Program-made: the position numbers and the translations under genes
In this document: one piece after another, positions 1-13,262 of the stretch
Layout of the letters: the number at the start of each line of letters is the position of its first letter
How positions within the stretch are numbered: the stretch's first letter is position 1
NCBI RefSeq assembly: GCF_014529535.1
Contig: NW_023504022.1
Span: forward strand, 6,499,132-6,563,131
Direction: 5' to 3'
DNA: 64,000 nt
Source of the DNA: Bradysia coprophila
Taxonomy: Eukaryota; Arthropoda; Insecta; Diptera; Sciaridae
Notes under the pieces: model-generated
What the model was told of the DNA's origin: nothing
What the model saw: only the letters and a program-made list of their open reading frames with translations
The model's database searches: none

Positions 1-2513
1 AATTTAAAATAATTGACAAAATTAAGGAAAGCGTGGAAAAATTCATGAAAATATGAGAAAATGCGAAATGTTGAAAACTCTCGAAGTACTAGATTATCAA
101 AATGCTGAAATTCCACGGAAGCCAAAGTAAACTTAACAGTAGCACGAGTACTATCACTACTTAACTCAACCACATACAAAAAATAATGCAATTCATTAAT
201 TCGCACCAGACACGCTTTGCATTCAATTACAAGTATCGAACTCCAGACAGTCGACAGTTCAAAAGCCAATCAAGCCATATAAATATAAATAAAACAATTA
301 TTTTTTTGTCCACTTGCATCACCGTTCATTTTTGTTATTGCCTTTTCTTATTAATAACAAAATCAGCAAGTTTGATATAAACATTTAAGATCGTTTACTA
401 TGTAGAATTGGATTGTCTGCATGTAATGGGACATAACACCAATAATTGATTAATTCTTATATGGTAATCAAATTCAATGTTTTCGAGATATTTCATAAAT
501 TATTGTAACACTTGCAGTGCTCCCACCTGCGCTACCACCTTTCTTTGTTTTCGATCGATGTGTATAATTCTGATGATGGTAACAGATGCTTTAGGTGAAC
601 ACTTATGACAAGGAATAAAAAGCAGAAAGTCCAGTTTTCGTGTGGAGTTTCGAGGCGATGCCGAGGTTAACAATCACACGAAAACGTGATTTTTCATTTC
701 CAGAGTTTTGTAATGTGTTTTTCATGCTGGGATTTCCCAAACCAATTCTCGTGTTTTCCCTAGTAATATAACAGGCCATTTTCGACCCTAGGGAAAACTA
801 AATCATTTAAAAACAGTTTTCTTGACTCAAAGCTGAGACTGATGATAGTTATGTCAAGTGAAATGGTAGGCAATGAATCAATTAGTTCGATTGAAGCCAT
901 TTTCTCGATGTTCTAACACATCTGTTGATCATCATATTTTAATCGCATTCTTGTTCCCATTAATTCTATCTATGTCTATCTGAATGGTACACGGTAAGTT
1001 GGACCTCTGACCACTTGGTCACTTTTATTATTTGTAATGTCAACCTCGTGTAACATTAATTGAAAATCAATAGCTCTCTCAAAACCAACGTAAACATAGC
1101 TGGAAAATTCCGAAATTTCAAACCATTTGACGAATTATTGTACGCGCAGATATAATAACTTGTTACCAACTCGTTAGAAATTTGTATACATAAATGGTGA
1201 TTTGACTCACTGACATTATTTTACAATTTTGAGTTAAACAAGAAAATTGCGTTCAAGAAATGGTAAATAGATTCGTACATTTTGACAGAATGACAGGATA
1301 ATGAGAAAATGTTTTTTTTTTGCTGTTGATTATTTCTCTCATTTTCGTCTAACCATTTGATTTATTTGAAATGGATAGCAGCTAATTCCTGAAAAAATTT
1401 ACCATTTTTTCAGATATGTAATCGCGATCGCATAATGCAAGTAATTTATATTTAATTGTGCTAATGATTTGAAAAACATACACAGCCACTCATGTGAAAT
1501 TCAACAAATCGACCAAACCATTATCAGAAACCGAAAATCTTGGTTCAATTATTACAAAATGCTGGTACACCATACGAAAAGAAACATTTTGCTATATGAG
1601 AGTGCCGTATGGTATACGAAACGTATACACACATTATAATACCAAGCCATTTATCATTCGATTGGGTAAATTCTCTGTTGGTTTTAAATTCTTAAGTTTC
1701 GATTTTATAAATAAAATTTTTCGTTTATGCGATCGAATTCTGAAAATTCATGTGAAATTGCACAAAACGTTATTGCACACATAAGTTAATGGTATACACA
1801 AACAACATAACTTTTATGAATTTTTTTTTATAAATATCATATTCAGTCGGCGATAAGTGAAGGTGCCTCCGCGCAAAAATTTCTGAACACAAACGAAATA
1901 GAAGAGCAAAAAAAAAATTGTTCGATGTTTATGGACAGAAAATGATGATCTTTGGTTAATTTCTACATCAAAGTGATCAAAGTGTTTGTGCCTTAGATCT
2001 ATACGGTTACAGAACGGTTATAATGTTTTACGTTATTTTGGTTTTGTAATTCAGTAAGTCTTTTAATTAGATTTCAGTGTTTCACATGCATCAGGTGATT
2101 TAGGATTTTTATGGCAATCATTTTATGCAAGTGCATGCGAATATCCACATTACCCATCACTCGATGGCTTTAGGAAATATAGTTGCTCATCGATTTGAAT
2201 TCGATAGTTTGATTATACCGGTTATGATATCACGTCATATAGCAAACGTTAGCGTTCTTTTATACTTAAAAGGAATAGTCCGGTGGTAGACATGCCGCAA
2301 CATACATTTTCTTGCGTAAATTGATTGAGATATTAATTGAAATGCTAAGCCATGTCAACTTTCTATTCTTCTCATGGATTTGTATGGGCCGATGCATTAA
2401 ACAGTTGACTTTGACTGGATGTTGTAACTTTAGGTTGCTTAGAAGTTAGAAGGATCATGTGAAGACTAAGCCTAGATGTGAACATTTAAAAAGGTGAATT
2501 TGAATATGGATCA
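1..2513. other. AT-rich non-coding stretch, probably a Tribbles intron
   Basis: I see no convincing gene here on either strand; the open frames are short and low-complexity. The first Tribbles exon visible in the window starts at 6448 and encodes the middle of the kinase-like domain, so earlier exons must lie either left of the window or as unrecognised short exons here. I looked for the conserved pseudokinase catalytic-loop segment and did not find it. The stretch is therefore most likely intron. Confidence 0.5.
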
Positions 2514-2521
2514 CTTGACAT

Positions 2522-3128
2522 TAGGGCGTATCGAATTTTTAGAATTTTAAGGGCCGCTAATTCTTAAATATTTTGTAAAAGAGTTCAGCTACTGTTATGG
2601 AATATTATGTGCACTTACTGGCCAAGGTTACCTCGACTCAGCAACACCGGTTACATTGTCTGCACTGGCTTCGTGGGCGACGTGGGTACACTTAAAAAGT
2701 CCATTCAAAAATGTTGAAAAAGTGGTTTCGGATGGATCGCCGACCGGGACAATGCCTAGTGTACTGGTAGTACTCGACCTCCTCTACAACCTCATGCCAA
2801 AAGCTAAAGTTAATAATTTGTCTCTCAGGAAATAAAAGTCAAAAACCAAAATGTCGAACTTTCGATGTTAGAAAACCTCGACAGACACACCTTTTGGACC
2901 ATCGGTTTCTTTGGCAGTTTTGTACAGTTTTTAACGCTCTACATCCTGCTAGAACATTGTTTACTTTCCGAGTTATGACCATTTGAAAGTTAAAGTCGTC
3001 CGGGGGGACTTCTTCCCGGGCACCTTCGGATCCATCAACCATATGCCTGGACTTAGTTTTCAATGATCTACGTTTTCCGCACACAGGCTATCGCGACCCT
3101 TAAAATTCTCAAAATTCGATACGCCCTA
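2522..3128. mobile_element. 607-bp non-autonomous DNA transposon with terminal inverted repeats and 8-bp target duplication
   Basis: The ends are inverted repeats of about 32 bp that begin TAGGGCGTATCGAATTTT and differ at one or two positions. The element is flanked by an exact 8-bp direct repeat, CTTGACAT, at 2514-2521 and 3129-3136, which is the expected footprint of a cut-and-paste insertion. An 8-bp duplication suggests the hAT or P superfamily. The inside has only a short open frame on the minus strand (2839-3084) that I do not recognise as transposase, so it is best treated as a MITE. Confidence 0.85.
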
Positions 3129-3136
3129 CTTGACAT

Positions 3137-5249
3137 CCCATCCGGGAACTTGCATCTGGAAAACTTTTTCTCATTTTCTTACAATTTTTCCTGAATTATC
3201 ACTCTTTTCCTCAGAATTTTCAGTATTTTCCCGAAAAATATAAAAAAAAATTGGAAAAAGTAAGAAAATGTTTTCCCAAAAATAGTCCACTACATCCACC
3301 TATGCAAGTATTCTGTCACTATCAATAACTTGTTACATGGATCTTAGTGTTGTAATCACTTCAGATTCTCGCTTTCATTCGTGGTCAATGATTGTGGTTG
3401 ATCTTACTATTTCTCCCTATATTTTAAAGACACAAATTCCTCACTGCGATCTAATGTTTCCGAAAGCATTATCGATGTGAAAGGTATTTCATCGTTGAAA
3501 TGGTTAACAAACAACCATTCATGTAACGTACACGTTATTGGCACATAAAATAACCAAAAATCATACGTTATACCAATCGTACATTTCACATGTTACATCA
3601 ACTCCAAGCGAAAGAAAGTCAACGAGAAATTTTCAAAAATGAAAGATATTAATGAAAGGAATTAACCAACCCAATCGGAACAACAACAACAACAAAATTA
3701 CGAAAACAAAAGTTGTAAAAGCTTTCTCGTATCGCCAGAAAAGAAGCCGGCCAATGAACTTTTTTTCTCTTCTTTCTTTCTTCACCGAAATTGTGTTTCA
3801 CAAAAGATAAAAAAAAAATGAGATCCATAGCAGTATACCGATCAACTTGCTTCACATTTGTTGTTGTTGTGGTTGTTTCTCTCCGAAATATATTGATATT
3901 AATGCAGACACAAGACATTTTATATAAATGGTGTGATCAATGATCTCGAATTCACTCTACTACATCACGAATATATCACACAAAATGTTATACAAATCTG
4001 AAACATTAATATAGAATTATAAATTGATATTACTTGCTCCATTATATCCATGATATTCATGGCATACAGCAACAAATAACACTGTCGCTATCTTGTACAA
4101 TTGTGCATTTATAAATCATATTTTATGTATATCGGTCGGACATGGTAGACAATTTTTTATGATGATGATGAAATTGATCTTCTATTCGTCAAGGTATTTA
4201 ATTGAATGCGACGTGAGGTTTGTAAGTGACTAATGCGTTGGAGTATGGAGTTTAAATTACACATCGGTTCATTATCCATCGATGATCCTGCACATGTGAG
4301 GAATTCGGATTCAGAAGGAAAAATTTCGGTTTTCGACTTTTGTTGGAAATGAGCTAATTGGAGTTTGGAAATTGGAATTATGGGTTCTATCACAACGCAA
4401 AAAAAAACCCGAACCGATTGAACAGCTTTTTTTGTGTGTGCGCTTTCAATGGTGAAACATACTTTTTTCATTAACGAAATTTGTGTTGTATAATGGATAT
4501 AAGTAAAAACACCATTTCAAACACCATTTTAGACAAACAGCATAGATTTGCAATGCGAGTTGTTGTATATATACATCAGAGAGAGATATATACTTACAAC
4601 ATGATTGGTATATTGTTAGTCCGTGTGTTGTGTGTACGATTATTATGGCCCGCTTTACAGAGTTATACTCTGTTGTGTTCCATTCAATTTATAAGTGGGA
4701 AGATTGCTTGATTGATATTGAAATCGAAATAAGAGTAATGTTTATTTGGAAAACGGAGTTTTTTTTTCGGTTGGTTTTGTGTATGAAATAATTATTAATG
4801 GCTCGTTATGTCATCGCATATTGGTAATTGTTTTAATTATGAAATGTTTCTGTTTCTTTTTATCGCTTTTTTTTGCTTGAGTGTGAGCCAAAAGATTGCT
4901 GAAATTTTTATTGAAAAATTAAGTTTTTTTTTTGCGTATGGATGCTGCATTAACACTGTTGGGTAAATTATATGTTTTTTTTTGTGGTCCTGAGCCCTCG
5001 GTGAAGATGTTGTATTCCATTCGGCTAAAGAGAAATTGTAATTTCGAAATAATTTTTAAGTTTGGAAGGTTGAAGACTCTAGAAGTAGTTTCAAAGGTTG
5101 TTGCAAAAAAGTCCTCAGGAAAATTTTCCCTTCACGATCTTTACAACTATTTCGGCAGGTCGAATTCGGTGCGAAAGTTGTTTCCTTTAACGAATTTTTC
5201 ATCTTCTTTAGGCAGAGTTACAGTTCTCCAAGGGTCACTAACTCGTGCA
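3137..5249. other. AT-rich non-coding stretch
   Basis: Nothing gene-like was recognised. It contains GTT/AAC trinucleotide runs near 3670-3700 and 3858-3880 and a short open frame at 4157-4471 (minus) without family features. Probably Tribbles intron. Confidence 0.45.
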
Positions 5250-5392
5250 ATTGACTATATAGTCTCCCTATCTGTGACTAAATAGTCTCCTTGTCTATGA
5301 CTATATCGTCTCCTTGCCTGTGAGTGAATATATCGTCTCCTTGCCTGTGAGTGAATGTCTCCTTGCCTGTAACTATATTGTCTCTGAGTATT
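5250..5392. repeat. Degenerate minisatellite with a TCTCCTTGCCTGTGA-type unit
   Basis: About six imperfect units of roughly 20-32 bp follow one another. Each has the core GTCTCCTTG(C/T)CTGTGA followed by a short spacer such as CTATATC or GTGAATATATC. Units differ mainly in spacer length. Confidence 0.7.
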
Positions 5393-5411
5393 CCTTTAAC
5401 ACGTTGCCGGT

Positions 5412-5575
5412 TATTGTGGCTTGTCAACTTCAGGCACGCCGGGAAGTGCTAAGGGAGTCAAGGAATACCTCCAAATAAATTTCTAAAAATCAAAAATTTG
5501 ACTTTTGATTTTTAGAAATTTATTTAGAGGTATTCCTCGACCGCCTTAGCACTTCCCGGCGTGCCTAAAGTGCCT
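5412..5575. mobile_element. Palindromic (foldback) MITE, copy 1
   Basis: Two inverted arms of about 65-75 bp meet at a short AT-rich centre near 5496. The outer arm contains GGCACGCCGGGAAGTGCT and its reverse complement; the inner arm contains CCTCCAAATAAATTTCTAAA and its complement. The inner core is shared with the palindrome at 45397-45571, so both belong to one family although their outer arms differ. No clear target duplication was found. Confidence 0.7.
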
Positions 5576-6447
5576 GCTCGAGCATTATCCCCTACTTAAA
5601 AAATAATTGGTTCATTGATTTGACCTACTATCCGTAGAGTGTTTGCTGTTAGTACTGAGGTTTAAGATTCAGTTTAAGAGGTTTGTTGTAAAGAGATCCA
5701 TTAAAACAATCAACATGACAATGTGTTACACATTTGTGTTCAATAAAATCACCGGTTTATTGGCAAATATGTATGAACATTGACGCAGAAATTGCAATTT
5801 ATTTATTGCAAATTGATTTATTAAAACTGATGAAGAAAAACAAAAAAAATTTATCTTTTATGCAATGACACTCGAACCAAACACCAAACTGCACACATAA
5901 ATGTTTATTAATATCTGAACCAATAGACTGTGTGCTGATTGGAAAGCTCGCCGATTGTAAATTGTGAATTTAATAGTAAACCACTTCAACAGTTAGTTTT
6001 GCCACACGGTGCACACGGGCGATGTGAAATGCTTATGCACTCACCTTTATGAGCGTATCACTTACCAAACTTTGCTCTTTGTACACTTTTTCATTTACGT
6101 ACACAAAAATGTTCGTTCGTTCGTTCGAATTCAATTTATTATTATAAATGTACAGCGCGCGGGTTATTTTCATGGGTTTAACGATTTTCTGCTATTGAAT
6201 GCAAGTGACTGCAATGCATATACGCGATTTTGCGTAATCTCACAATGCATTATGCATTTTTCATACGAACACAAAGAAAAAACTTACATTTCACGATCGA
6301 CAGCAAATTTTTAGTCGAATTGCAACACTTTAAGAGTTCTCGAATTTAATAACAGAAAAAAAAATGAATTAAAATTTTAACTTTTGCAATCAATTTCGTG
6401 TCAATTGGCTGTTTATTAACCGAGATTCCTTTTCCATCTAATTTCAG
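5576..6447. other. Non-coding stretch before the Tribbles exon
   Basis: AT-rich sequence without a recognisable gene or repeat. It ends in a good splice acceptor (AATTTCAG) directly before the Tribbles exon at 6448, so it is best read as intron. Confidence 0.5.
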
Positions 6448-9400
6448 AACACACCTTAGACTAGAATCGCTGGAAGATGCTGTGGTATTAGATAATCCTG
6501 CCGAAGATTTATTGCAAGACAAAAGAGGATGTCCTGCCTATGTGTCACCGGAAATACTGAAGGCGAACACAACGTATTCGGGAAAAGCTGCTGATATGTG
6601 GTCGCTCGGTGTTATACTATACACAATGCTAATAGGAAGGTGAGTTGAATAAAATGATTTGCTTGTATCTGTCGGACACTTTATGGGTTGGAGTGATAGA
6701 CACTCAATGAGAATTTATCAGAAAATCGAAAGATAGTCTGGTCTGGGGATAGTCAGTTGTTTTGAGCTTGAGTATAGGAAAAGGGAGGTCGTAACTACTT
6801 CAAATTTACCTATGATCCCTTAATAAAAAAATCTTCCATCTGAAGACCAAGACCATCAGGTACTGGTACTGCCACTCCTCCTAAAACTCCTTAAAATCCT
6901 ATAGCTTTAAAAGTCATTCTAAAACATCAGAAAAATCTGTAAACTCCTAGAATGAAGCTCTAGATTTTTTCTTACAACGCAGAGGTCTTCCTCTTTACTC
7001 CTTGCGTACTAGAATTTCATTTTGAAGTTCTCTCTCAATTACAAACGTTATTCAGACTTCCTCACTCGAAAACTTATTTGAAACATTTCCGACACCAAAC
7101 CAGGATCTCCTAAAATCCTCCCTAAATCTGGCATCACCAATCAAAAAAATCCTAAGATCCTCCGTAAATCAAGCCTCCTAAATTACTTAAATAGGAAGCA
7201 TTCAAAACAGTGACTGTCCTGCAGGTAATTTAGTCTTAATAGACCAGGAAATGGCTCGTAACTTTTCGTCTTCCGGAAACAACAACACTTTTGCCTTTTT
7301 TAAGCATCAAAATTTGACCATAAAAATGTGTGTTTGTAATAGAAACGAATTTGGAGAACAGGTGGTTTCAGCAACAAATTTTCGTTGCTATTAATTTGAT
7401 AAATGTCCGAACCACCGGTTGTCATCGTATCGATCTTCCATTAATCAAAACTGCGTTCCCACACTGCAAAGTTGTTCCTTTATTTCGGAACAAATTATTT
7501 TGACACATTATGGAGGGCCCCATCAACTAGCCGAAATGCAACCCGCGCAACATTGTATTCAATAGTAAACTTTTCACAATTCGAATTTATGCTGCGTTTC
7601 GTTATAACCAAAAACCAAAAAAAAAAAATTTCTTTCTTCGATTTCGTTGCAACATTGCACCTGCTACTTTTTTATATAATCGTCTGATCAGATATGCGTT
7701 CTGTTTTCGGGGCTACAACATATCGTTTGGATTGTCTTTACGAAACACAAATTATTCTTTTCGAGTCCGAATATATTAAGGTTAAGACTGAAAAAACTCA
7801 AGGGAATCAACAGCATATGGCAAATACGTTACTAAAAATGTAAAGAAAAAAAAAATAAAAATTTTACGACAGTACTTATCCTTGCGGCAGAAAGATGCAT
7901 CATTCGTTCGTTCGCTTTTTTTTTGGTGCACGTAATTTATACCTTCTTTCCAATTCCACATTCAAAGTGAATGTTTGTTACGAACAGATATAGGGGCTCT
8001 AGGTTATCAAAGTCGTTTAATAGAGATCGTGAATGTGAAACAGGCGTTTCATGTTATTAAGAAGACAAAGATATAAAGTGGTGGAGAATATTATACACCT
8101 ATATCATCCAGTGTGCTGTGTATGCCGATGGGTTCTGACTGACTAATATCAAAAAAGTGTAGGCAAACGAAAAGAAAATATTTTTGTATTCTGCGATGTC
8201 GTTACCAACGCACAAGAGCAGATGGATTTTTGATTCTGAATAAATAAGTGTTTTGTGCAAATGTCAAGATGTATTGAACATTTGCCGGAAAACATTTTCA
8301 TTGCCAACAAAGAATGGCCATAGGATTCTGTTGAATTTAAAAATTTTTCAAGTTGTTTGTCTTTGTGTACACAAAGTAGTCGGTGGGACAATTAACAGGA
8401 TAAGCGAATACACGCAGGATGCAAAAGAAGCAAGATGTTGGTTATTATTGATGCAGCAGAGTTAAACGGAGTCTGAAGAATATGGGGATGAAACAAAGGA
8501 CATATAGACCAATTGAAGTATGAAATCTGCTTCTTGTTCGTATTGTACAATTGGACTTTTTTTCATTTGATTAGTTCTTGTAACCCTTGCAGCTTGATAT
8601 ATGTTGTTTATCACACAAAATCGGTCAAATTAGTCTACGTTTTATGGGTTTGAATGTTTCGTGTAATGTCTTAATGGCCTTTTGCACATACGTTCTGTTT
8701 ATATGCAAACGTTGCTTAAAATACTTCAGTCCCATTAAATGCATAAACGCAGAGAGACGTCATTATAAGTACCAAGTGGTCCAAATCTAAATTTTGTTTT
8801 ATTTTTTGTGATTATTTTGTTTTTCGTTTTGCTGGCTATTGGTCGGTGCACGTTGCACCTGCCACGCTTCAACACAAACCACAATAAATAAAAAGAAAAA
8901 AAAAATCTTCAAAATTAAGAGCAAAGATTATCGTGTGTATAATCAAGAGCGAAATGTAGCAACAGTTTGCGTAAGAAATGAACTTCTTTTTCGTCTGAGT
9001 ATTTTTTTGGCGAAAAATATTTTTCCCTGATATCAGCGGTCGGCAGCACGGAATAGTAGGTTACATTGGATTCTGTGAAGGTGATTCATTACATGAGGTA
9101 ATAAGCAAATTCACAAGTTTGTTGATGAGCAATCAGCTTCGGTAACTGTTTCGCCTTCGCCTCGGATATACAAACTCTACACCTGCAGCCGTAGCAAGTT
9201 GTTCAAAAACACAAGGTTAAACAGCGAGTATCACAAAGTCGTTTCCGAAGTACTGTAGCGAGTAGCAGCATCCAATGTATTCTGGAATTACTACCTGCCC
9301 AATGCGAAAGTTGATTTGATGAAAAAAATGAACCGAAAGTCATCATGAAAAGGATCATTTTCGCAGGGAGCCAACTGCTATGTAATGGTCCACTTTCGCA

Positions 9401-9996
9401 TGGGGCAGGTAGTAAGATATTTTAGAGGAACGAAAAGTTAGTCAGGTTATTTTAGTCAGTCTCACCTGAAACTGGTGTACACATACAAATATTGTCTGCT
9501 TTGCGCCGGTTTTGGGTTCAACACCTTTGAGTATTACGGAATCCACGATGATGATTTGTCATTTCTAGACACCTACTTGCTAAGAACTGGGAGGTCCCAG
9601 TAGAAGGAGAAGGGTTTTGGGCGAATAAAGACCTAGCTCTGGGTTTCTGCAATGTAGAACCTTTCCCAAAGTCATTATATATAGTCAAACAATTGCATTT
9701 CAATAATCGTAAACTAATCGATTCAAAAATTAATTCTTTCCAGATATCCATTCAATGATTCCGAGCACGCATCACTATTTGCCAAAATATCGCGCGGTCA
9801 GTTCGTCATTCCGGAATGTTTGACATCGAAGGCCCGATGTATAATCCGATCGCTGCTCCGGCGAGATCCCGACGAACGAATCACCTCCGAAGACGTATTC
9901 CTGCATCCCTGGATGACCCGTGATGAAAACAATGATTTTCTGAAATCATCAAGTGATCAATGTGTTCCTGATTTGAATTTCGATAACGCATCGTAG
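6448..9996 (+). CDS. trbl: Tribbles pseudokinase, C-terminal part (two exons; 5' exons not in view)
   Basis: Exons 6448-6639 and 9744-9996 join in frame across a 3.1-kb intron with AAG|GTGAGT and TTCCAG sites. The first exon encodes the middle of the C-lobe, from [10 protein letters not shown] through [13 protein letters not shown] to [17 protein letters not shown]; the second begins YPFND and runs to the C-terminal tail. The usual kinase DFG segment is not seen, and the APE-like SPE and DMWSLG motifs fit Tribbles. The tail carries DQCVPD, matching the COP1-binding motif of the family (DQxVPE/D). Tribbles proteins are catalytically weak scaffolds that bring substrates such as C/EBP, and in flies String/Twine and Slbo, to ubiquitin ligases. 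The stop is TAG at 9994. N-terminal exons must lie further 5'; none was recognised in 1-6447. Confidence 0.9.
6640..9290 (+). other. Large Tribbles intron (first part)
   Basis: The intron is AT-rich. It includes scattered TCCTAAAA-type repeats around 6860-7200, of the same kind that edge the hAT-like element at 14342-15404. No nested gene was recognised. Confidence 0.6.
9291..9412. mobile_element. 122-bp Tc1/mariner-like MITE in the Tribbles intron
   Basis: The ends CTACCTGCCC(A)ATGCGAAAGT and their reverse complement form about 21-bp terminal inverted repeats. The element is flanked on both sides by the dinucleotide TA, the duplication produced by Tc1/mariner transposases. It is far too short to code for anything. 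Confidence 0.7.
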
Positions 9997-12900
9997 TTTA
10001 TTTCTGTCGTTTTTTTTTGTGTTTTGTAAAATATTTTCCGTTCTTTCTTTACCCTCTTCCGTTGGAATTATTGTTTAAAAGAACAATTTTTTTTTTCTTC
10101 TGGTCTTTCCTTCCTTTTTTCGTTACAGAAATGGGAAAGCGTAATTTATTTAAAAAGAAAAAGCTTGTTTGATGGACAAATGGTTAAATTTAATTAATTT
10201 ATTGTTTCAATGAAAGCGTATAAATGGTGGAAGTGAGAACATAATTTTATGAATTTTTTTGGTCATTCATTGAAATAATTTTTTTTTCGCTTTGTGATTT
10301 AAATTTGACCAAAAAAAAAATGTTTTCTTTTTGGATGGCAATTCACATTATTTTGTATACTCTATTGCCTTCAATATTTTTTTTCTTCGATTAATCAGAC
10401 ATCAAAAATACATTTAAACAGCAAAAGCTATTACTGTGGACGTTCTTTCATTTCATCTCAACATGGCAGATATAACAAGAACTATAAAAAACCGTAACAG
10501 ACGCGAATAATCCCACAAAGTCCATAAACACATTCGTTCCGATCTATCGAATTAATTAGAAAAATCCGTAGACCAAACTAAATTTCAAAGATAAATTGAA
10601 AAAGGGAACCTCTGGCTGGAAACACTAGCGAGCACATTTGGGCCTACCCAAGGCGACCAACATTTTTTCTCACAAAGCGGTAATTTTTGATGATTATTTT
10701 GTTCGCAGCATAGAAAAATCTGAAAACGTTCAATAGAAAGCTAAAATTTACCGAAGTTTATTTTTGAGAATTTTAATTTTGAGAGATCCGAAAAATAATC
10801 AAAAGAAAATCCGAAAAGATTTCCGAAAAATTCCTTAAAAATTAAGAACTTTTCGGACTGGTTCCGAATTTATCGGAAATCTGTTCGGATTTTTTTGTAT
10901 TTCCAGAATCCAGCATCGAGGAAAAGGTCGTTCGTCACTACAGTAATTCCGGAAATTCTGAAAAACTTACAAAAAATTCCGAAAAACATTTTCCGAATTT
11001 TTTCTGGAATTATTCGGAAAATTTTCCGAATTTTTAGAATTGACATTCGCAATAATAAGACCTGACCTAAATTTGATTGCTTATAAGGTTACCGATTTTA
11101 TTTCCAAATCATCCTCCAATAGGACCTCTAAATTGTGTTTCATACAAAAAATATTTAAATAGCAGAATAGTGTGGGAGATGGTACAACTACATACAGACA
11201 AAACCGATTGTAATTAAAAGTAAAAATTTGAAATTAATTTTAAAATTGAAACAAAAACACTTTACGTTTATTATATCGAGAATGGTCATAAATCCTTGAA
11301 ATTCATTTTTTGTTTTTGTTTTTTTGTAATTAATTAGACTTCCTAAGTGCTTTTAATTTCTTAGTTAATATTCATTATATTTGTTGACTAGTTGATAAAA
11401 GAGAGAAACTTAAACTTTAAAATTTAATTAATTTTTTTTGTAATTTGGCATAAAATTTTAGTTTTGTGATATTTCGCGTAAATTTTTGCCCACACTTCGT
11501 TAGAAAGAGAAGAGAAAATTTAATTATTTTTTTAAAATAAAACTTACACGGTTAGGATTGCTCTTTTGCAGCAACTATACTTATAAAATATAGAATTATG
11601 TGTGTACATTGTATGTACCATTCACAATAATATTTCGTTGATGAGTCCCATTTTCATGCTCAGTCAACTGCCATATTTTGTTTTTACTTTAAATTGTTTT
11701 GTTTTTTTTTAACAAAAATAATTTGCAATAATTTATTCAACTTTCTGTTCGTGAATGTACCATTCAATTTCAACGAAGAAAATATTTTGAACCAGAAATT
11801 GTGTACCGACAAAAAAAAACTGTTAAAAATTATGTTAAAAACGTTAACCATTTTAAGTGTCGCGTCGATTTTTTTTTAATTATAATTTTCTTCCTATTAA
11901 AATTATTATTATTTTACCTAATTACGACTATTACGATGTAAGCCAATTAATTTTGTATCTACAATTTAGATTTATTAACGTCACATTAAAAAGAAAATGT
12001 TAGCAAAAGGAAAGGAATTTTAATTTTATTTATTCAAATCAATAAACACAAAAAAATCACTCGGAGAAAATCACATTCAATGAAGAATTTTAATTTTTAG
12101 ATAGATGTCTGAGAGACAAACTAAAAATCAGTTGATTCGAAAAGCTTTGATACTTACAAAAAATACAAGGGGTGTGAATGCACGAAGGGCCAAATATTTC
12201 CAAGATAAATACCGGGCCAGCGGAAGCTGTTACTCTGATCTTACCAATAAACATTTTTTCTCCTCACAAATAGTTCACCTCACCGGTAATCGGTAATCGC
12301 ATACAAAACAACCGAAAGACCGAATTTTGTAAAGCACAAGTACAGTCGGATATCGTGAGTTCTCGGAAAGCTTACATCATTCAAAAGTGTGTCTCCCTTT
12401 CATTTCACAAAATGCGCATTAGACTGCATTCATCGTCTGGTCTTCATTCCTATAATCTAGGCTTACGGGCCTTAAAAGAGAAACATAAATGGTGTAACTC
12501 TGTGCTTGAGAAAGATGAAAGTGCGGCTGGTAATAGAAACAATGTGAAATTTCCGAAATTTCTACTTTACCGAACATTCAAGCCTTTTGTTAGCAAGTTC
12601 AAGGCCACATCCTACAAATCGAGTCAAACTTAAATTAAAATCTCTCCGAAATTGAAATGGTTTCATCTTGTTTAAACTTTGGAAGTGGAGGCGCAGAGAA
12701 ACAAAAAGAAACAAAACAAAAAAAAAATTGAACGAATAGCAGTAACAAAGAATTGTGTAAATATTTAACTTTATATTCAAAACCTAAACACCTAAAACAA
12801 TAGAAATTAATTGGAATGATAGAAATTTCTACAATTTTTTTAATTTTATTTTTTAGAATTTATATTTCTTTTTATTATTGAACATTTATCTTTATATTTA

Positions 12901-13262
12901 TATAGAATTTAGAAAGAGAAACAGCAAAAAAAAATAAATTGTAATAAAGAAAATAAAACCGCAAACATGTGTCAAAGAAATAAAAGAAAACTCGTTTTTT
13001 CGTTCATTTCGCTTCATATCGAAAGACAACGCACTCAAAAACCTTCAGAAGAACCGGATGCTTGCAAAGTAATGAACATCTTCAAGGATAAATTGTATGT
13101 AAGTAACAATCGGAAATCTGATTCCTTATTTGGTTCTCTGCTATGAAGACTTCTCAAAGTTCAAAGAAGATTCTCTGATGAGTTACCAAAGTTTTTAGAG
13201 ACTGAATTCCTAACAAAAACCTGAGAGATGAAAATTAGAACATACAAAAATCCAAATTTTCT
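9997..13262. other. Tribbles 3' UTR and AT-rich intergenic DNA
   Basis: The sequence after the Tribbles stop is very AT-rich with long T and A runs, and contains candidate AATAAA signals (for example near 11535 and 12041). The stretch 10770-11045 is a low-complexity mix of CCGAAAA and TTTTCGG words in both orientations. The short open frames here show no family features. Confidence 0.5.
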
